A stretch of DNA of 64,000 nucleotides from Thermanaeromonas toyohensis ToBE (lineage in GTDB: Bacteria; Bacillota; DSM-521; Neomoorellales; Neomoorellaceae), in assembly GCF_900176005.1 (NCBI RefSeq), contig NZ_LT838272.1, positions 2,251,587 to 2,315,586 of the forward strand, written 5' to 3'. The translations under genes and the position numbers were made by a program. This document shows positions 26,127 through 34,379 of this stretch, one piece after another. Every line of letters begins with the position of its first letter. Position 1 is the first letter of the stretch. Below the pieces are notes generated by a model. The model saw nothing but the letters and a program-made list of their open reading frames with translations. It made no database searches and was not told the DNA's origin.

Positions 26127-26660
26127 TTAGCCAAACATCATCCGGCAAATGGCCACGGCGGCCAACAGACTGGAGACATCGGCTATCAATCCTAAGGCCA
26201 AGGCATAGCGATAGCGCCGGATACCAACGGAACCGAAATACACCGTCAAGACATAAAAGGTAGTATCGGTACTACCCTGCATGACAGAGGCCAGGCGACC
26301 GATGAAGGAGTCTGGCCCGTACTCGCTTATTAGTTCGGCGGCCACACCCAAGGCACCACCACCGGATAAGGGTCTTAAGATGGCCAAGGGGAGGACCTCC
26401 CCCGGTATACCCACCAGTCGTAATACGGGATCTAAAGCGCGGGCTAGGAGATCCATGGCCCCCGAGGCCCGGAATACACCTATAGCCACCAGCATGCCCA
26501 CCAAAAAGGGGATTATCTTTACGGCTACTTTGAACCCGTCTTCAGCCCCCGCTACAAAGGCCTCATAAACCCGCACGCCACGGAGGTAACCATAAGCGGG
26601 GATAAAGAAAAGGAGCAAGGGGATAGCCCAACGAGAAAGCTCAAGTATCAAGCTAGTCAT
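26127..26660 (-). CDS. spmB: Spore maturation protein B
   Basis: 177 residues, a polytopic membrane protein with nucleoside-recognition (Gate) domain features: AFVAGAEDGFKVAVKIIPFLVG and LPLAILRPLSGGGALG. SpmB acts with SpmA in spore-core dehydration. Its AAGGAGG site lies in a small inverted repeat (AAGGAGGCCTTCTCCTT) touching the ATG. dacB-spmA-spmB is the order seen in Bacillus. Confidence 0.93.
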   Translation of the reverse strand: MTSLILELSRWAIPLLLFFIPAYGYLRGVRVYEAFVAGAEDGFKVAVKIIPFLVGMLVAIGVFRASGAMDLLARALDPVLRLVGIPGEVLPLAILRPLSGGGALGVAAELISEYGPDSFIGRLASVMQGSTDTTFYVLTVYFGSVGIRRYRYALALGLIADVSSLLAAVAICRMMFG

Positions 26661-26717
26661 AAGGAGAAGGCCTCCTTTATTGGAGGGCTAAGCGGGCTTT
26701 TTTTAGACTAAAGACCG

Positions 26718-27299
26718 CTATTTTAAGGCGGTCCTCCGAAAAAGCCGGTCAGCCAAGATAGCCGCAAGCATACTGATACTGGTGGACAGAATCGTGGGCC
26801 CTACGATAACAGTAGGATCCGTAGAATTGGCCGCCGCCCGGATACCTATAATGGTGGCCGGAAGCAGAGTAATACAGCCGGTATTTAAGCCTAGGAAGGT
26901 GCACATAGCAGGGGTGGCTTCTTCGGGGGAAGGGTTGAGCTTTTGGAGTTCCTGCATAGCTTTAAGGCCAAAGGGGGTAGCGGCATTTCCTAAGCCTAAG
27001 ATATTAGCACTTAAGTTCATAAGGATAGCTCCTAAGGCAGGGTGATCAGGCGGGAGTTCCGGAAACAAACGGCGTGTCAAAGGTTTAAGGCCACAAGCTA
27101 AAAGCCTTACCAGGCCTGCCTCCTCGGCTATCTTTAAAAGCCCCAGCCAAAGGGCCATAAGCCCGACCAGCTCTAAGGCGAGATCCACTGCTGTACGAGC
27201 CGCCTCCAAAGAAGCTCCCGTGACTACTTCTATCTTCCCCTGGCTTCCAGCTACTATTATGCCAGCTAAGAGCATAGCTAACCATATAAAGTTTACCAT
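26718..27299 (-). CDS. spmA: Spore maturation protein A
   Basis: 193 residues from the ATG at 27299 (MVNFIWLAMLLAG), which matches the family N-terminus and has AAGGAGG 9 nt upstream; an ATG at 27308 directly abuts that site. A membrane protein with Gate-type motifs (GLMALWLGLLKIAEEAGL, GNAATPFGLKAM). It works with SpmB in late sporulation. It is between dacB and spmB on the same strand. Confidence 0.93.
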   Translation of the reverse strand: MVNFIWLAMLLAGIIVAGSQGKIEVVTGASLEAARTAVDLALELVGLMALWLGLLKIAEEAGLVRLLACGLKPLTRRLFPELPPDHPALGAILMNLSANILGLGNAATPFGLKAMQELQKLNPSPEEATPAMCTFLGLNTGCITLLPATIIGIRAAANSTDPTVIVGPTILSTSISMLAAILADRLFRRTALK

Positions 27300-27354
27300 C
27301 CCCGCCATCCTCCTTGGGTTACCTGTAGTAACCTTATGAAGGGCTGGGAAAATA

Positions 27355-27438
27355 TAGAACTATGAACTTCAGCTCGGGAGCCTTGGTTGGGATGGAACAC
27401 AATGACGGTACAGGTGAATGTACTAGAACTATGAACTT
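27355..27438. repeat. 15-bp direct repeat pair
   Basis: TAGAACTATGAACTT occurs at 27355-27369 and again at 27424-27438, the second touching the dacB stop codon. The unit is 69 bp. It might be an insertion or excision scar between dacB and spmA. Confidence 0.6.
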
Positions 27439-28631
27439 TAGTTTAAGCGGATCCAGGGGAAGTTAAAGACGCCCAAGAAACCCTGGAGGAAAGCGACCCA
27501 CCAGGGTCTACGCGGTACATCCCGGGCCGCAATGAGATCTACTGTAATCTTCTGGTCGCTAACTTCTGCCTCTTTTAAGATAAAACTTAACTCCCCTAGC
27601 TTTTGTCCTTTTTTAAGGGGGGCCTTAAGCTCGGGCAAGAGAGTTATCTCCTTCTCCCATACCACTTGCCCCTCCCGGGGTACAGCAGCCACGGCCGGGC
27701 TAGCCGTGACCAAAGGTACTGTCCCTACTAAAGCCCCCTTAACTGGGGCCTGGGTTATAAGTTCTCCAGCAGGTACTAAAACCTGCCGGGTAAAGTGCTG
27801 AAAACCATAATCGAGGAGTGCCCTGGCTTCTTGGTACATATTAGGTGAGTGCATGACTACTGCTATGAGCTGCCGTCCCTCCCGGGTAGCTGAAGCTACC
27901 AGTACCTGTCCCGCCTCGCGGGTATAACCGGTTTTCACGCCATCTGCTCCAGGGTAAGCATAATAACCCCATAGGAGCTGGTTAGTGTTTACGAGCAACC
28001 TATCCCAGGGCTTCCCTGGCCAGGGGATCACCTTTTCCCGGGTAGCTACTATCTCCCTAAATTTAGGTATTTTTAAGGCATAGCGGGCAAGAAGAGCTAA
28101 ATCATAAGCTGACGAATAATGCCCGGGGGCGTGCAAGCCATGTGGATTGACATAATGGGTGTCCCGCGCCCCTATCTCCCAAGCCTTTTGGTTCATAAGG
28201 GCCACAAAATTTTCCTCTGTACCTCCTATGTGCTCGGCAATAGCTACGGCGGCATCGTTGGCCGAGCGTAAAAGGAGGGCGTAGAGGAGATCTTCTAGGG
28301 TGAGGGTTTCTCCTTCTTCTAAGTAGATGGCCGCTTCCCCTACTTGGGCTGCCCTTTGGCTCGCCCGGACCAGATCCGTTAAATTACCGCGTTCTAAAGC
28401 TACAATGGCCGTGGTAATCTTGGTAGTACTGGCTTGAGGTAACTGCTTGTGGGGATTTTTACTCCAGAGCACCTGGCCAGTCAAGGCATCCATGAGGACA
28501 GCGCTCTTGGCCTCAAGTAGAGGTTCTTGGGATGAGCCTTCAGCCGGTGGTACAAAGGCCAAAAGGCAAAAAAGAAGCCATAAAAATAGCCCAACAGCCA
28601 GCCTCCGGGGATTAAAACAGAGAAGATACAT
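27438..28631 (-). CDS. dacB: D-alanyl-D-alanine carboxypeptidase (DacB/DacF type), sporulation-associated
   Basis: 397 residues with a signal peptide (hydrophobic VGLFLWLLFCLLAF), the penicillin-binding active site ASTTKITT (Ser-x-x-Lys), a SAND motif, and KTGYTREAG. A C-terminal PBP5-like domain and a hydrophobic tail follow (VAFLQGFLGVFNFPW). It trims peptidoglycan peptides of spore cortex or cell wall. Its place before spmA-spmB suggests sporulation control. GGGGTG ribosome site. Confidence 0.93.
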   Translation of the reverse strand: MYLLCFNPRRLAVGLFLWLLFCLLAFVPPAEGSSQEPLLEAKSAVLMDALTGQVLWSKNPHKQLPQASTTKITTAIVALERGNLTDLVRASQRAAQVGEAAIYLEEGETLTLEDLLYALLLRSANDAAVAIAEHIGGTEENFVALMNQKAWEIGARDTHYVNPHGLHAPGHYSSAYDLALLARYALKIPKFREIVATREKVIPWPGKPWDRLLVNTNQLLWGYYAYPGADGVKTGYTREAGQVLVASATREGRQLIAVVMHSPNMYQEARALLDYGFQHFTRQVLVPAGELITQAPVKGALVGTVPLVTASPAVAAVPREGQVVWEKEITLLPELKAPLKKGQKLGELSFILKEAEVSDQKITVDLIAARDVPRRPWWVAFLQGFLGVFNFPWIRLN

Positions 28632-28696
28632 CTTCTTTCACCCCAGGGTGCTATTATTCGCCGCTGGGCGAGAATTTTCCTTCTTTGACCTATATC

Positions 28697-29131
28697 CTAT
28701 TGGGGCCGTAAAATAGTCATGGTTTCTTTGGCCATGGTTTCTCCCTTTTTACGCCCTATTATCTCCTGGAGGCGCTCCAGTACCTGAGGCGTTAGATCGA
28801 TCAAACGATCTACCACCGTGTTAGCATCCACGGGCAGGAGGCGGATCTTATCTTTACCCACTACCAGGAATCCTACAGGCTGTACAGAAACCCCTGCGCC
28901 GCTGCCCCCACCGAAGGGTATACCCTGAGGCCCCCCACCTCCCCCGTCCCGGCGTTCCAGTTCATATTCTGAACCTCCGGCAGCGAAGCCAGCCGTTACC
29001 CGAGAAATGGGAAGTATCACCAGGCCATCAGGAGTCTCTATGGGATCGCCCACTACAGTGTTGACATTTACCATTTCCTTTATGCTCTCCATAGCTGTTT
29101 TCATAAGGCCCTCTATAGGATGGTCGCTCAA
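28697..29131 (-). CDS. ytfJ: GerW family sporulation protein (YtfJ)
   Basis: 144 residues: VNVNTVVGDPIETPDGLVILPISRVTAGFAAGGSEY followed by a Gly-rich segment and VSVQPVGFLVVGKDKIRLLPVD, the YtfJ/GerW signature. GerW is a spore-inner-membrane-associated protein linked to germination. A TTG start overlaps the DUF2953 stop codon. Confidence 0.9.
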   Translation of the reverse strand: MSDHPIEGLMKTAMESIKEMVNVNTVVGDPIETPDGLVILPISRVTAGFAAGGSEYELERRDGGGGGPQGIPFGGGSGAGVSVQPVGFLVVGKDKIRLLPVDANTVVDRLIDLTPQVLERLQEIIGRKKGETMAKETMTILRPQ

Positions 29132-29766
29132 GTCTTTTTTGCCCCCTTCCCTAAGCTACTCCTACCTATGAGAGTCCTGATCCCGGCGGTAATAATATGA
29201 CCGGGGGGAAAAATAAATATGCAGCGAAGCTCAGTGCTAAAGTGTAACCCACTAAAGTGGGGAAGGATTTTTATTTCTGGCCGGTTTAATTTGAGATGGG
29301 TTTGAGTACGCAAATTATGATAAAAAAGAGCAGCTATATTCCATAATAGTCCGGTGGTTAAAGCCGTTAAAGCAGGATCCCCTGTCCCCACCTCTACCAC
29401 CCAGAAAAAGTAGGAACATTTGGTCTTAAGCAAGAGCTCCTTCCATAAACGTAAGGCCCAGGGCAAGACCCGGGAGACATCTGGAGGGGGGAGGCTGCCA
29501 GTTAAAGGGGCCTTATTATGGGGATAGGTACGCGGGGGAAAAGTTTGTTTATCGGCAGGAGTATAAAATTCTTGAGGGTGAAAAAGTATGGGTGGGGGGA
29601 AGGGAGCCCAGAGGTAAGTATAATACTTCCCACCGTAGCCAAGCCGGATCTCTAGGAGACTTTTTCCCGCCTTTTCGTACTGGTAGCTCACCTCTAACCG
29701 TAAGGGTAAAATTAAAAGAAAAATTAAACCACAGAAGATACTTAAAGCTAGGCTTAAGGCCAGCAC
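29128..29766 (-). CDS. DUF2953 family protein
   Basis: 212 residues with an N-terminal membrane segment (LALSLALSIFCGLIFLLILPL) and a soluble domain with YQYEKAGKSLLEIRLGYGG and FSTELRCIFIFPPGHIITAG. DUF2953 commonly accompanies ytfJ in spore formers; function unknown, often linked to sporulation by context. It lies between scpB and ytfJ and overlaps ytfJ by 4 nt. Confidence 0.85.
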   Translation of the reverse strand: MLALSLALSIFCGLIFLLILPLRLEVSYQYEKAGKSLLEIRLGYGGKYYTYLWAPFPPPILFHPQEFYTPADKQTFPPRTYPHNKAPLTGSLPPPDVSRVLPWALRLWKELLLKTKCSYFFWVVEVGTGDPALTALTTGLLWNIAALFYHNLRTQTHLKLNRPEIKILPHFSGLHFSTELRCIFIFPPGHIITAGIRTLIGRSSLGKGAKKT

Positions 29767-29783
29767 TTTCCCCTCACCAGTTT

Positions 29784-30341
29784 TTATTGTTCCCCGGTGG
29801 AAGCCACTTCTTCCAAAGGCGGGAGTTCTTTTAAGCTTTCTAAGCCAAAATGTTCAAGAAAAAGAGGGGTAGTACCGTAAAGGATAGGCCGGCCAGGTGT
29901 ATCTTTACGGCCTACCTCCTTTACCAGCCCCCGGCTTAAAAGGTTAGCCAATACACCATCCACCTTAACGCCGCGTAAGCGTTCAATTTCGGCTTTGGTT
30001 ATGGGTTGGCGGTAGGCGATAATGGCCAAGGTTTCTAAAGCGGCCCGGGAGAGGGAGGGAAGTTCGGGCTTCAAGAGTTCCTCAATATAGGCTGCGTATT
30101 CCGGACGTGTACACATCTGGTAGCCACCAGCCACCTTGCGTATCTGCAGCCCGTGACCTTCCCGCTCATAAAGCTCCTGTAATTCCCGGACCAGTTCTTC
30201 CACTTCCCTTTCCGAAATCTTAAGGGTACGGGCCAAGGCAACAGGGCTTACTGGTCGGCCACCAACAAAAAGAAGGCACTCCAGGGCCGCCCTATTCTTT
30301 CGGCTAGAAGGCAGGGACAAAAAGATCACCCCTTCAGCCAA
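29784..30341 (-). CDS. scpB: Segregation and condensation protein B
   Basis: 185 residues with two winged-helix domains: ALECLLFVGGRPVSPVALARTL and LAIIAYRQPITKAEIERLRGVKV. ScpB binds ScpA and Smc in chromosome condensation. It overlaps scpA by 16 nt, the usual order scpA-scpB. Confidence 0.93.
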   Translation of the reverse strand: MAEGVIFLSLPSSRKNRAALECLLFVGGRPVSPVALARTLKISEREVEELVRELQELYEREGHGLQIRKVAGGYQMCTRPEYAAYIEELLKPELPSLSRAALETLAIIAYRQPITKAEIERLRGVKVDGVLANLLSRGLVKEVGRKDTPGRPILYGTTPLFLEHFGLESLKELPPLEEVASTGEQ

Positions 30342-31066
30342 ACTTCAATTTCCCCGAAGGCTTCCCTCTGATAAATGTGCACGCGTCCTCGTCGCGCAAG
30401 TTCCAGGAGAGCCAAAAAGGTAGTAGCTACTTCTAACCGGCTAGGATGGGAGGTAAAAAAGGAGGAAAAGGTCAATTTGCCTTTCACTTGATTTAAGCGC
30501 CGGAGAATGAGGCGTTGCTGGGTCAAAAGGGTTATCCGGGGTTGGTAAAGGGACCGTACCGCGGGATAAGTCTCTTTCGCCCGCTCAAACCGTAACAGAA
30601 CGGATTTGATAGCCTGGTGGAGATCTAGCAAGGTAATACCAGCCAAGGGATCTATCCGGGCTAGGGCTGCCGTCACGGCAGAAGGATCAAGGGGTTTTGT
30701 GAAAATTAGAGCAGCACGCTCTCCCAGTTCAGCAAGCCTATGGGCAGCTTCCTGATAAGGGCGATATTCTTCCAGCTTGCGGGAAAGTTCCAGCCAAGTT
30801 GTCTCTTCCCCTTGAGCTTCCTCCTCCAGCTGGCCTTCTTCCGGGCGATGAAGGAGAAGGCGAGCTTTAAGGGCCAGGATCTCCGCTGCCAGGAGAAGGA
30901 ATTCCTCCAGGTCTTCTATATCCTTTTCCCCTTCCCTAAGGCAAATCCAGGAAGCGGTTATCTCCGCCACAGATATAGCATAAAGGGGAATGTCTTCTTC
31001 CTTAAGGAGGATAAGGAGCAGGTCTAACGGCCCCTGAAATAAGTCGAGTTCTATATAATAGGGCAT
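30326..31066 (-). CDS. scpA: Segregation and condensation protein A
   Basis: 246 residues: the kleisin N-terminus FQGPLDLLLILLKEEDI and an acidic middle (EEFLLLAAEILALKARLLLHRPEE), then the C-terminal winged helix (TFLALLELARRGRVHIYQRE). ScpA bridges Smc heads. It follows trpS by 16 nt and precedes scpB. Confidence 0.93.
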   Translation of the reverse strand: MPYYIELDLFQGPLDLLLILLKEEDIPLYAISVAEITASWICLREGEKDIEDLEEFLLLAAEILALKARLLLHRPEEGQLEEEAQGEETTWLELSRKLEEYRPYQEAAHRLAELGERAALIFTKPLDPSAVTAALARIDPLAGITLLDLHQAIKSVLLRFERAKETYPAVRSLYQPRITLLTQQRLILRRLNQVKGKLTFSSFFTSHPSRLEVATTFLALLELARRGRVHIYQREAFGEIEVWLKG

Positions 31067-31082
31067 AAGACTTGCAACCCCT

Positions 31083-32072
31083 CTACTTAATCCCCATAGC
31101 AGCCCTTACCTCATCCATGGTCCGCTGGGCTATTGCCCTGGCCCGGGCAGAACCCTGGGCTAGGATATCCTCTAAAATCCCGGGGTTATGGAGGAATTTC
31201 TCTCGTCGTTCCCGTACAGGTTCCAAGTAGGCGTTGATCTTCTCCGCCAGGCGTGCTTTACAGGGTACACACCCGATAGTTCCTGCTCGGCAGCTTTTCC
31301 TGGTCTCCTCTAGCTCTTCGGGGTTGAAGATCTCGTGGTAAGTATGCACCACGCAAACCTCCGGGTGGCCCGGATCAGTCTTGTGGATCCGGGCAGGATC
31401 CGTAACCATCAGGCGTACCCTTTCCCGCACTTCTTCAGGAGTAGCTGAAAGGGGGATATCGTTCCGGTAGCTCTTGCTCATCTTCCGTCCATCTATACCT
31501 GGCAAAAGAGGTACCCGGGACAAAAGGGCCTGGGGTTCTGGGAAAAGCTGGGTTTTATAGAGGTAATTGAACCTCCTGGCTACCTCCCGGCAAAATTCTA
31601 GATGGGGTAACTGGTCTTCCCCTACAGGTACCGCATCAGCTTTATAGATCAAAATATCGGCTGCCTGGAGGAGTGGATACCCTAAAAATCCGTAGGTAGA
31701 GACATCTTTGCCTTCCTGGCCCAGCTGCTGCAGTTGGTCTTTATACGTCGGTACCCGCTCAAGCCAGGAAAGGGGTGTGAACATGGAGAAAAGGAGGTGT
31801 AATTCAGCGTGCTCCTTGATGTGGGACTGGATGAAAATGGTACTTAGGTTAGGATTAAGCCCTGCACTTAGCCAATCCACAAGCATATAGCGGATATTCG
31901 CCTTAAGTTCTTCAGTTTCTTCATAGGCTGTGGTTAAGGCATGCCAGTCAGCTATAAAATAAAAGCATTCGTATTCCTCTTGTAGCTTTACCCAGTTCTC
32001 TAAAACCATAAGATGCCCGATATGGAGCCTGCCTGTAGGTCGCATACCGCTTAAGATCCTGCTACGTCCCAT
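31083..32072 (-). CDS. trpS: Tryptophanyl-tRNA synthetase
   Basis: 329 residues, class I synthetase. The HIGH-like motif is GRLHIGHL near 13-20, and the KMSKS loop is present as GRKMSKSYRND. It charges tRNA-Trp. I saw no T-box leader in the 125 bp upstream. It heads a trpS-scpA-scpB-DUF2953-ytfJ run of close genes. Confidence 0.95.
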   Translation of the reverse strand: MGRSRILSGMRPTGRLHIGHLMVLENWVKLQEEYECFYFIADWHALTTAYEETEELKANIRYMLVDWLSAGLNPNLSTIFIQSHIKEHAELHLLFSMFTPLSWLERVPTYKDQLQQLGQEGKDVSTYGFLGYPLLQAADILIYKADAVPVGEDQLPHLEFCREVARRFNYLYKTQLFPEPQALLSRVPLLPGIDGRKMSKSYRNDIPLSATPEEVRERVRLMVTDPARIHKTDPGHPEVCVVHTYHEIFNPEELEETRKSCRAGTIGCVPCKARLAEKINAYLEPVRERREKFLHNPGILEDILAQGSARARAIAQRTMDEVRAAMGIK

Positions 32073-32197
32073 AACTTTACTTTTACCTCCAAACCTAGGT
32101 TTTAGTAAACACTTAAAATGTCCCTTTACGTTAGGTAGCTTAAGCTTCGCACCTTATGTTAGCGCAGCCACTCCTCGTCGTCCTAGGGTAACTCCTT

Positions 32198-32827
32198 TTA
32201 GATTATGGTTAACCTACTAGCCTGTAGGATAAAATCTAGCACCAAGGAGACCAAAGGGCGCATAATGCGGCCGGTCACCCCAGTAGCGATAAGGAAAAGG
32301 AGTAAAAATGGGCCTATGGTTTCCAGTCTATATAGAAAACTTGCGCTTTCCCGAGAAACCAGCCCGGCTAGAATCCGGGATCCATCTAGGGGTGGGATAG
32401 GAAGTAAATTAAATACAGCCAAAACTACATTATATACTACCAGTAAATTAAAGAAAGCGAATAGAAAATCTCCCCGCCAACCCCAAGAGCCGCTTAGCCT
32501 CCAAGCCACCGCCCCCAGGTAAGCCAAAACTAAGTTCATCAAGGGACCAGCTAGGGCCACCAGCATCATCCCCTTACGCCGATCCATCTGGAAGTAAAAG
32601 GGGTTTACCTGAACCGGTTTGGCCCAGCCGAATCCGGCTACAATAAGGAGTAGGGTGCCCAGGAGGTCTAGATGAGCTAAGGGATTTAGGGTTAGCCTCC
32701 CTTGGTACTTGGGTGTAGGATCTCCCAGGAGATAAGCTACCTTGCCATGGGCGTATTCATGGAAGGCCAAAGCCAAAAGCAGGGCCGGGATGCCGGCCAA
32801 AAGTTTAGTGAAACTATCTAGATACAA
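32198..32827 (-). CDS. Site-2 protease family (M50) membrane metalloprotease
   Basis: 209 residues, mostly hydrophobic, with zinc motif HEYAH in ALAFHEYAHGKVAYLLGD and the second ligand motif LLPIPPLDGSRIL (Asp). Rhomboid-like short M50 members of this kind (YwhC/YdiL type) lack PDZ domains; substrates are unknown. TTG start behind AGGAGG. It lies between lysA and trpS, same strand. Confidence 0.9.
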   Translation of the reverse strand: MYLDSFTKLLAGIPALLLALAFHEYAHGKVAYLLGDPTPKYQGRLTLNPLAHLDLLGTLLLIVAGFGWAKPVQVNPFYFQMDRRKGMMLVALAGPLMNLVLAYLGAVAWRLSGSWGWRGDFLFAFFNLLVVYNVVLAVFNLLPIPPLDGSRILAGLVSRESASFLYRLETIGPFLLLFLIATGVTGRIMRPLVSLVLDFILQASRLTII

Positions 32828-32858
32828 GTTTATAAAAAGCCTCCTTTCTTAAACCGGC

Positions 32859-34175
32859 TCACTTTTCGAGCCTTTTAGGGACGACATCACACCGCAGCAG
32901 GTCTTCGTATGTCTCCCGACGCAGGATAAGATCCGCCTGGCCGTCCTTTACTAGTACCGCTGCCGGCCGTCCCAGCCGGTTATAATTACTGGCCATAGTA
33001 TAGCCGTAAGCACCGGTACAGGGCATAAGCAATATGTCCCCGGGTTCCACAGGCGGTAAAGGAATATCCCATATTAACATATCCCCAGATTCACAACATT
33101 TCCCAGTAATGGACACTACTTCAGTAGCTGGGGCACTGGCTTTGTTAGCCAAGATAGCTTCGTAACGGGCACCATAAAGGGCAGGCCGGATGTTATCAGC
33201 CATACCACCATCTACAGCCACATATTTCCGCACCCCAGGTATGTTTTTAATGGAACCCACAGTGTAAGCTGTACTGCCCGCCGGCCCTATAATCGACCTC
33301 CCCGGTTCCACGATGACCTTAGGAAGCTTTAGCCCCCTCTTTTCCGCCTCGTCATAAACAGCCGCCATTATAACTTCGGCAAAGACTTCAATAGGCTGGG
33401 GATCGTCCTCTTCCACATAGGCGATGCCGAAGCCGCCTCCTAAATCTAGCTCTTCAGTAACGAGCCCCATAACTTTTAGTATTTCTTCCACAAAATCCAT
33501 CATTACTTCTGCAGCATAACGATAGGGTTCGACTTGGAAAATCTGCGAACCTATATGACAATGGAGCCCTTTATATTCTATCCCAGGAAGCCCCTGGGCT
33601 TTTTTCACGGCTTCCAAAGCTTGGCCGCCAGGCAAAGTAAAACCGAACTTAGAGTCTATCTGGCCGGTACGAATGTATTCGTGGGTATGGGCCTCTATCC
33701 CCGGGGTGACTCGCAAAAGGATGGGTACCCTTTGCCCCCTCTCCACCGCCAGGCGGCTTAAGGTTTCCAGTTCCAGGAAGTTATCCACCACCACCCGGCC
33801 GACCCCAACCTCCAGGGCCAAAAGGAGCTCTTCCTTGCTTTTATTGTTACCGTGGAAGTAAATACGGGCAGGGGGAAACCCAGCCTTAAGGGCTGTATAT
33901 AGTTCGCCACCGGATACGACATCTAGCCCCAACCCCTCCTGGGCTATTATGCGGCACATGGCGGTGGTTAAAAAAGCCTTACCCGCATAAATTACTTCTG
34001 CGTTTCCATACTTTTGGACAAAGGCTCGCGTAAACTTGCGACAGTTGGCCCGGATAAGATCCTCATCGAAAATGTACAAGGGAGTTCCAAACTCCCGGGC
34101 TAAATCTACCACATCGCAGCCCCCGATCTCGAGATGGCCCCGTTCATTGATGCGCATAGTGCCGCGCAACTGCAT
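32859..34175 (-). CDS. lysA: Diaminopimelate decarboxylase
   Basis: 438 residues from the ATG at 34175, which has AAAGGAG at good distance; a TTG at 34196 precedes the ribosome site. PLP-lysine is in VIYAGKAFLTTAM, and ALR/DAPDC-fold motifs HGNNKSKEEL, CHIGSQI, ELDLGGGFGI and CESGDML are present. It makes L-lysine from meso-diaminopimelate, needed for protein and for regulating cortex precursors. It diverges from the debranching-enzyme gene at 34380. Confidence 0.95.
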   Translation of the reverse strand: MQLRGTMRINERGHLEIGGCDVVDLAREFGTPLYIFDEDLIRANCRKFTRAFVQKYGNAEVIYAGKAFLTTAMCRIIAQEGLGLDVVSGGELYTALKAGFPPARIYFHGNNKSKEELLLALEVGVGRVVVDNFLELETLSRLAVERGQRVPILLRVTPGIEAHTHEYIRTGQIDSKFGFTLPGGQALEAVKKAQGLPGIEYKGLHCHIGSQIFQVEPYRYAAEVMMDFVEEILKVMGLVTEELDLGGGFGIAYVEEDDPQPIEVFAEVIMAAVYDEAEKRGLKLPKVIVEPGRSIIGPAGSTAYTVGSIKNIPGVRKYVAVDGGMADNIRPALYGARYEAILANKASAPATEVVSITGKCCESGDMLIWDIPLPPVEPGDILLMPCTGAYGYTMASNYNRLGRPAAVLVKDGQADLILRRETYEDLLRCDVVPKRLEK

Positions 34176-34379
34176 CCTCCAGTTCTCCTTTCCCAAGTAT
34201 ATCTACATTTTAACCCACCGGGGGACTTCTGTCCAGAAAGGAAGGTATATAGCGACCTCAAAACCGAACCATATGGGCACCTGTCCGAAAGCTACATTAC
34301 ATTAGGTTCTCTTTGGCAGGAAACTACCTTATATCGTCGAAATTTATGGGAACAGTATTGGTCGGAAGGAGGTTTCCGA

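Noticed and set aside
31950-32197. Search for a T-box or trp leader before trpS
   Set aside because: No GGGTGG core, leader peptide or antiterminator pair was visible.
34134-34379. 82-codon upstream extension of the debranching enzyme
   Set aside because: It overlaps lysA and lacks family similarity, while GTG 34380 has a strong GGAAGGAGG site.
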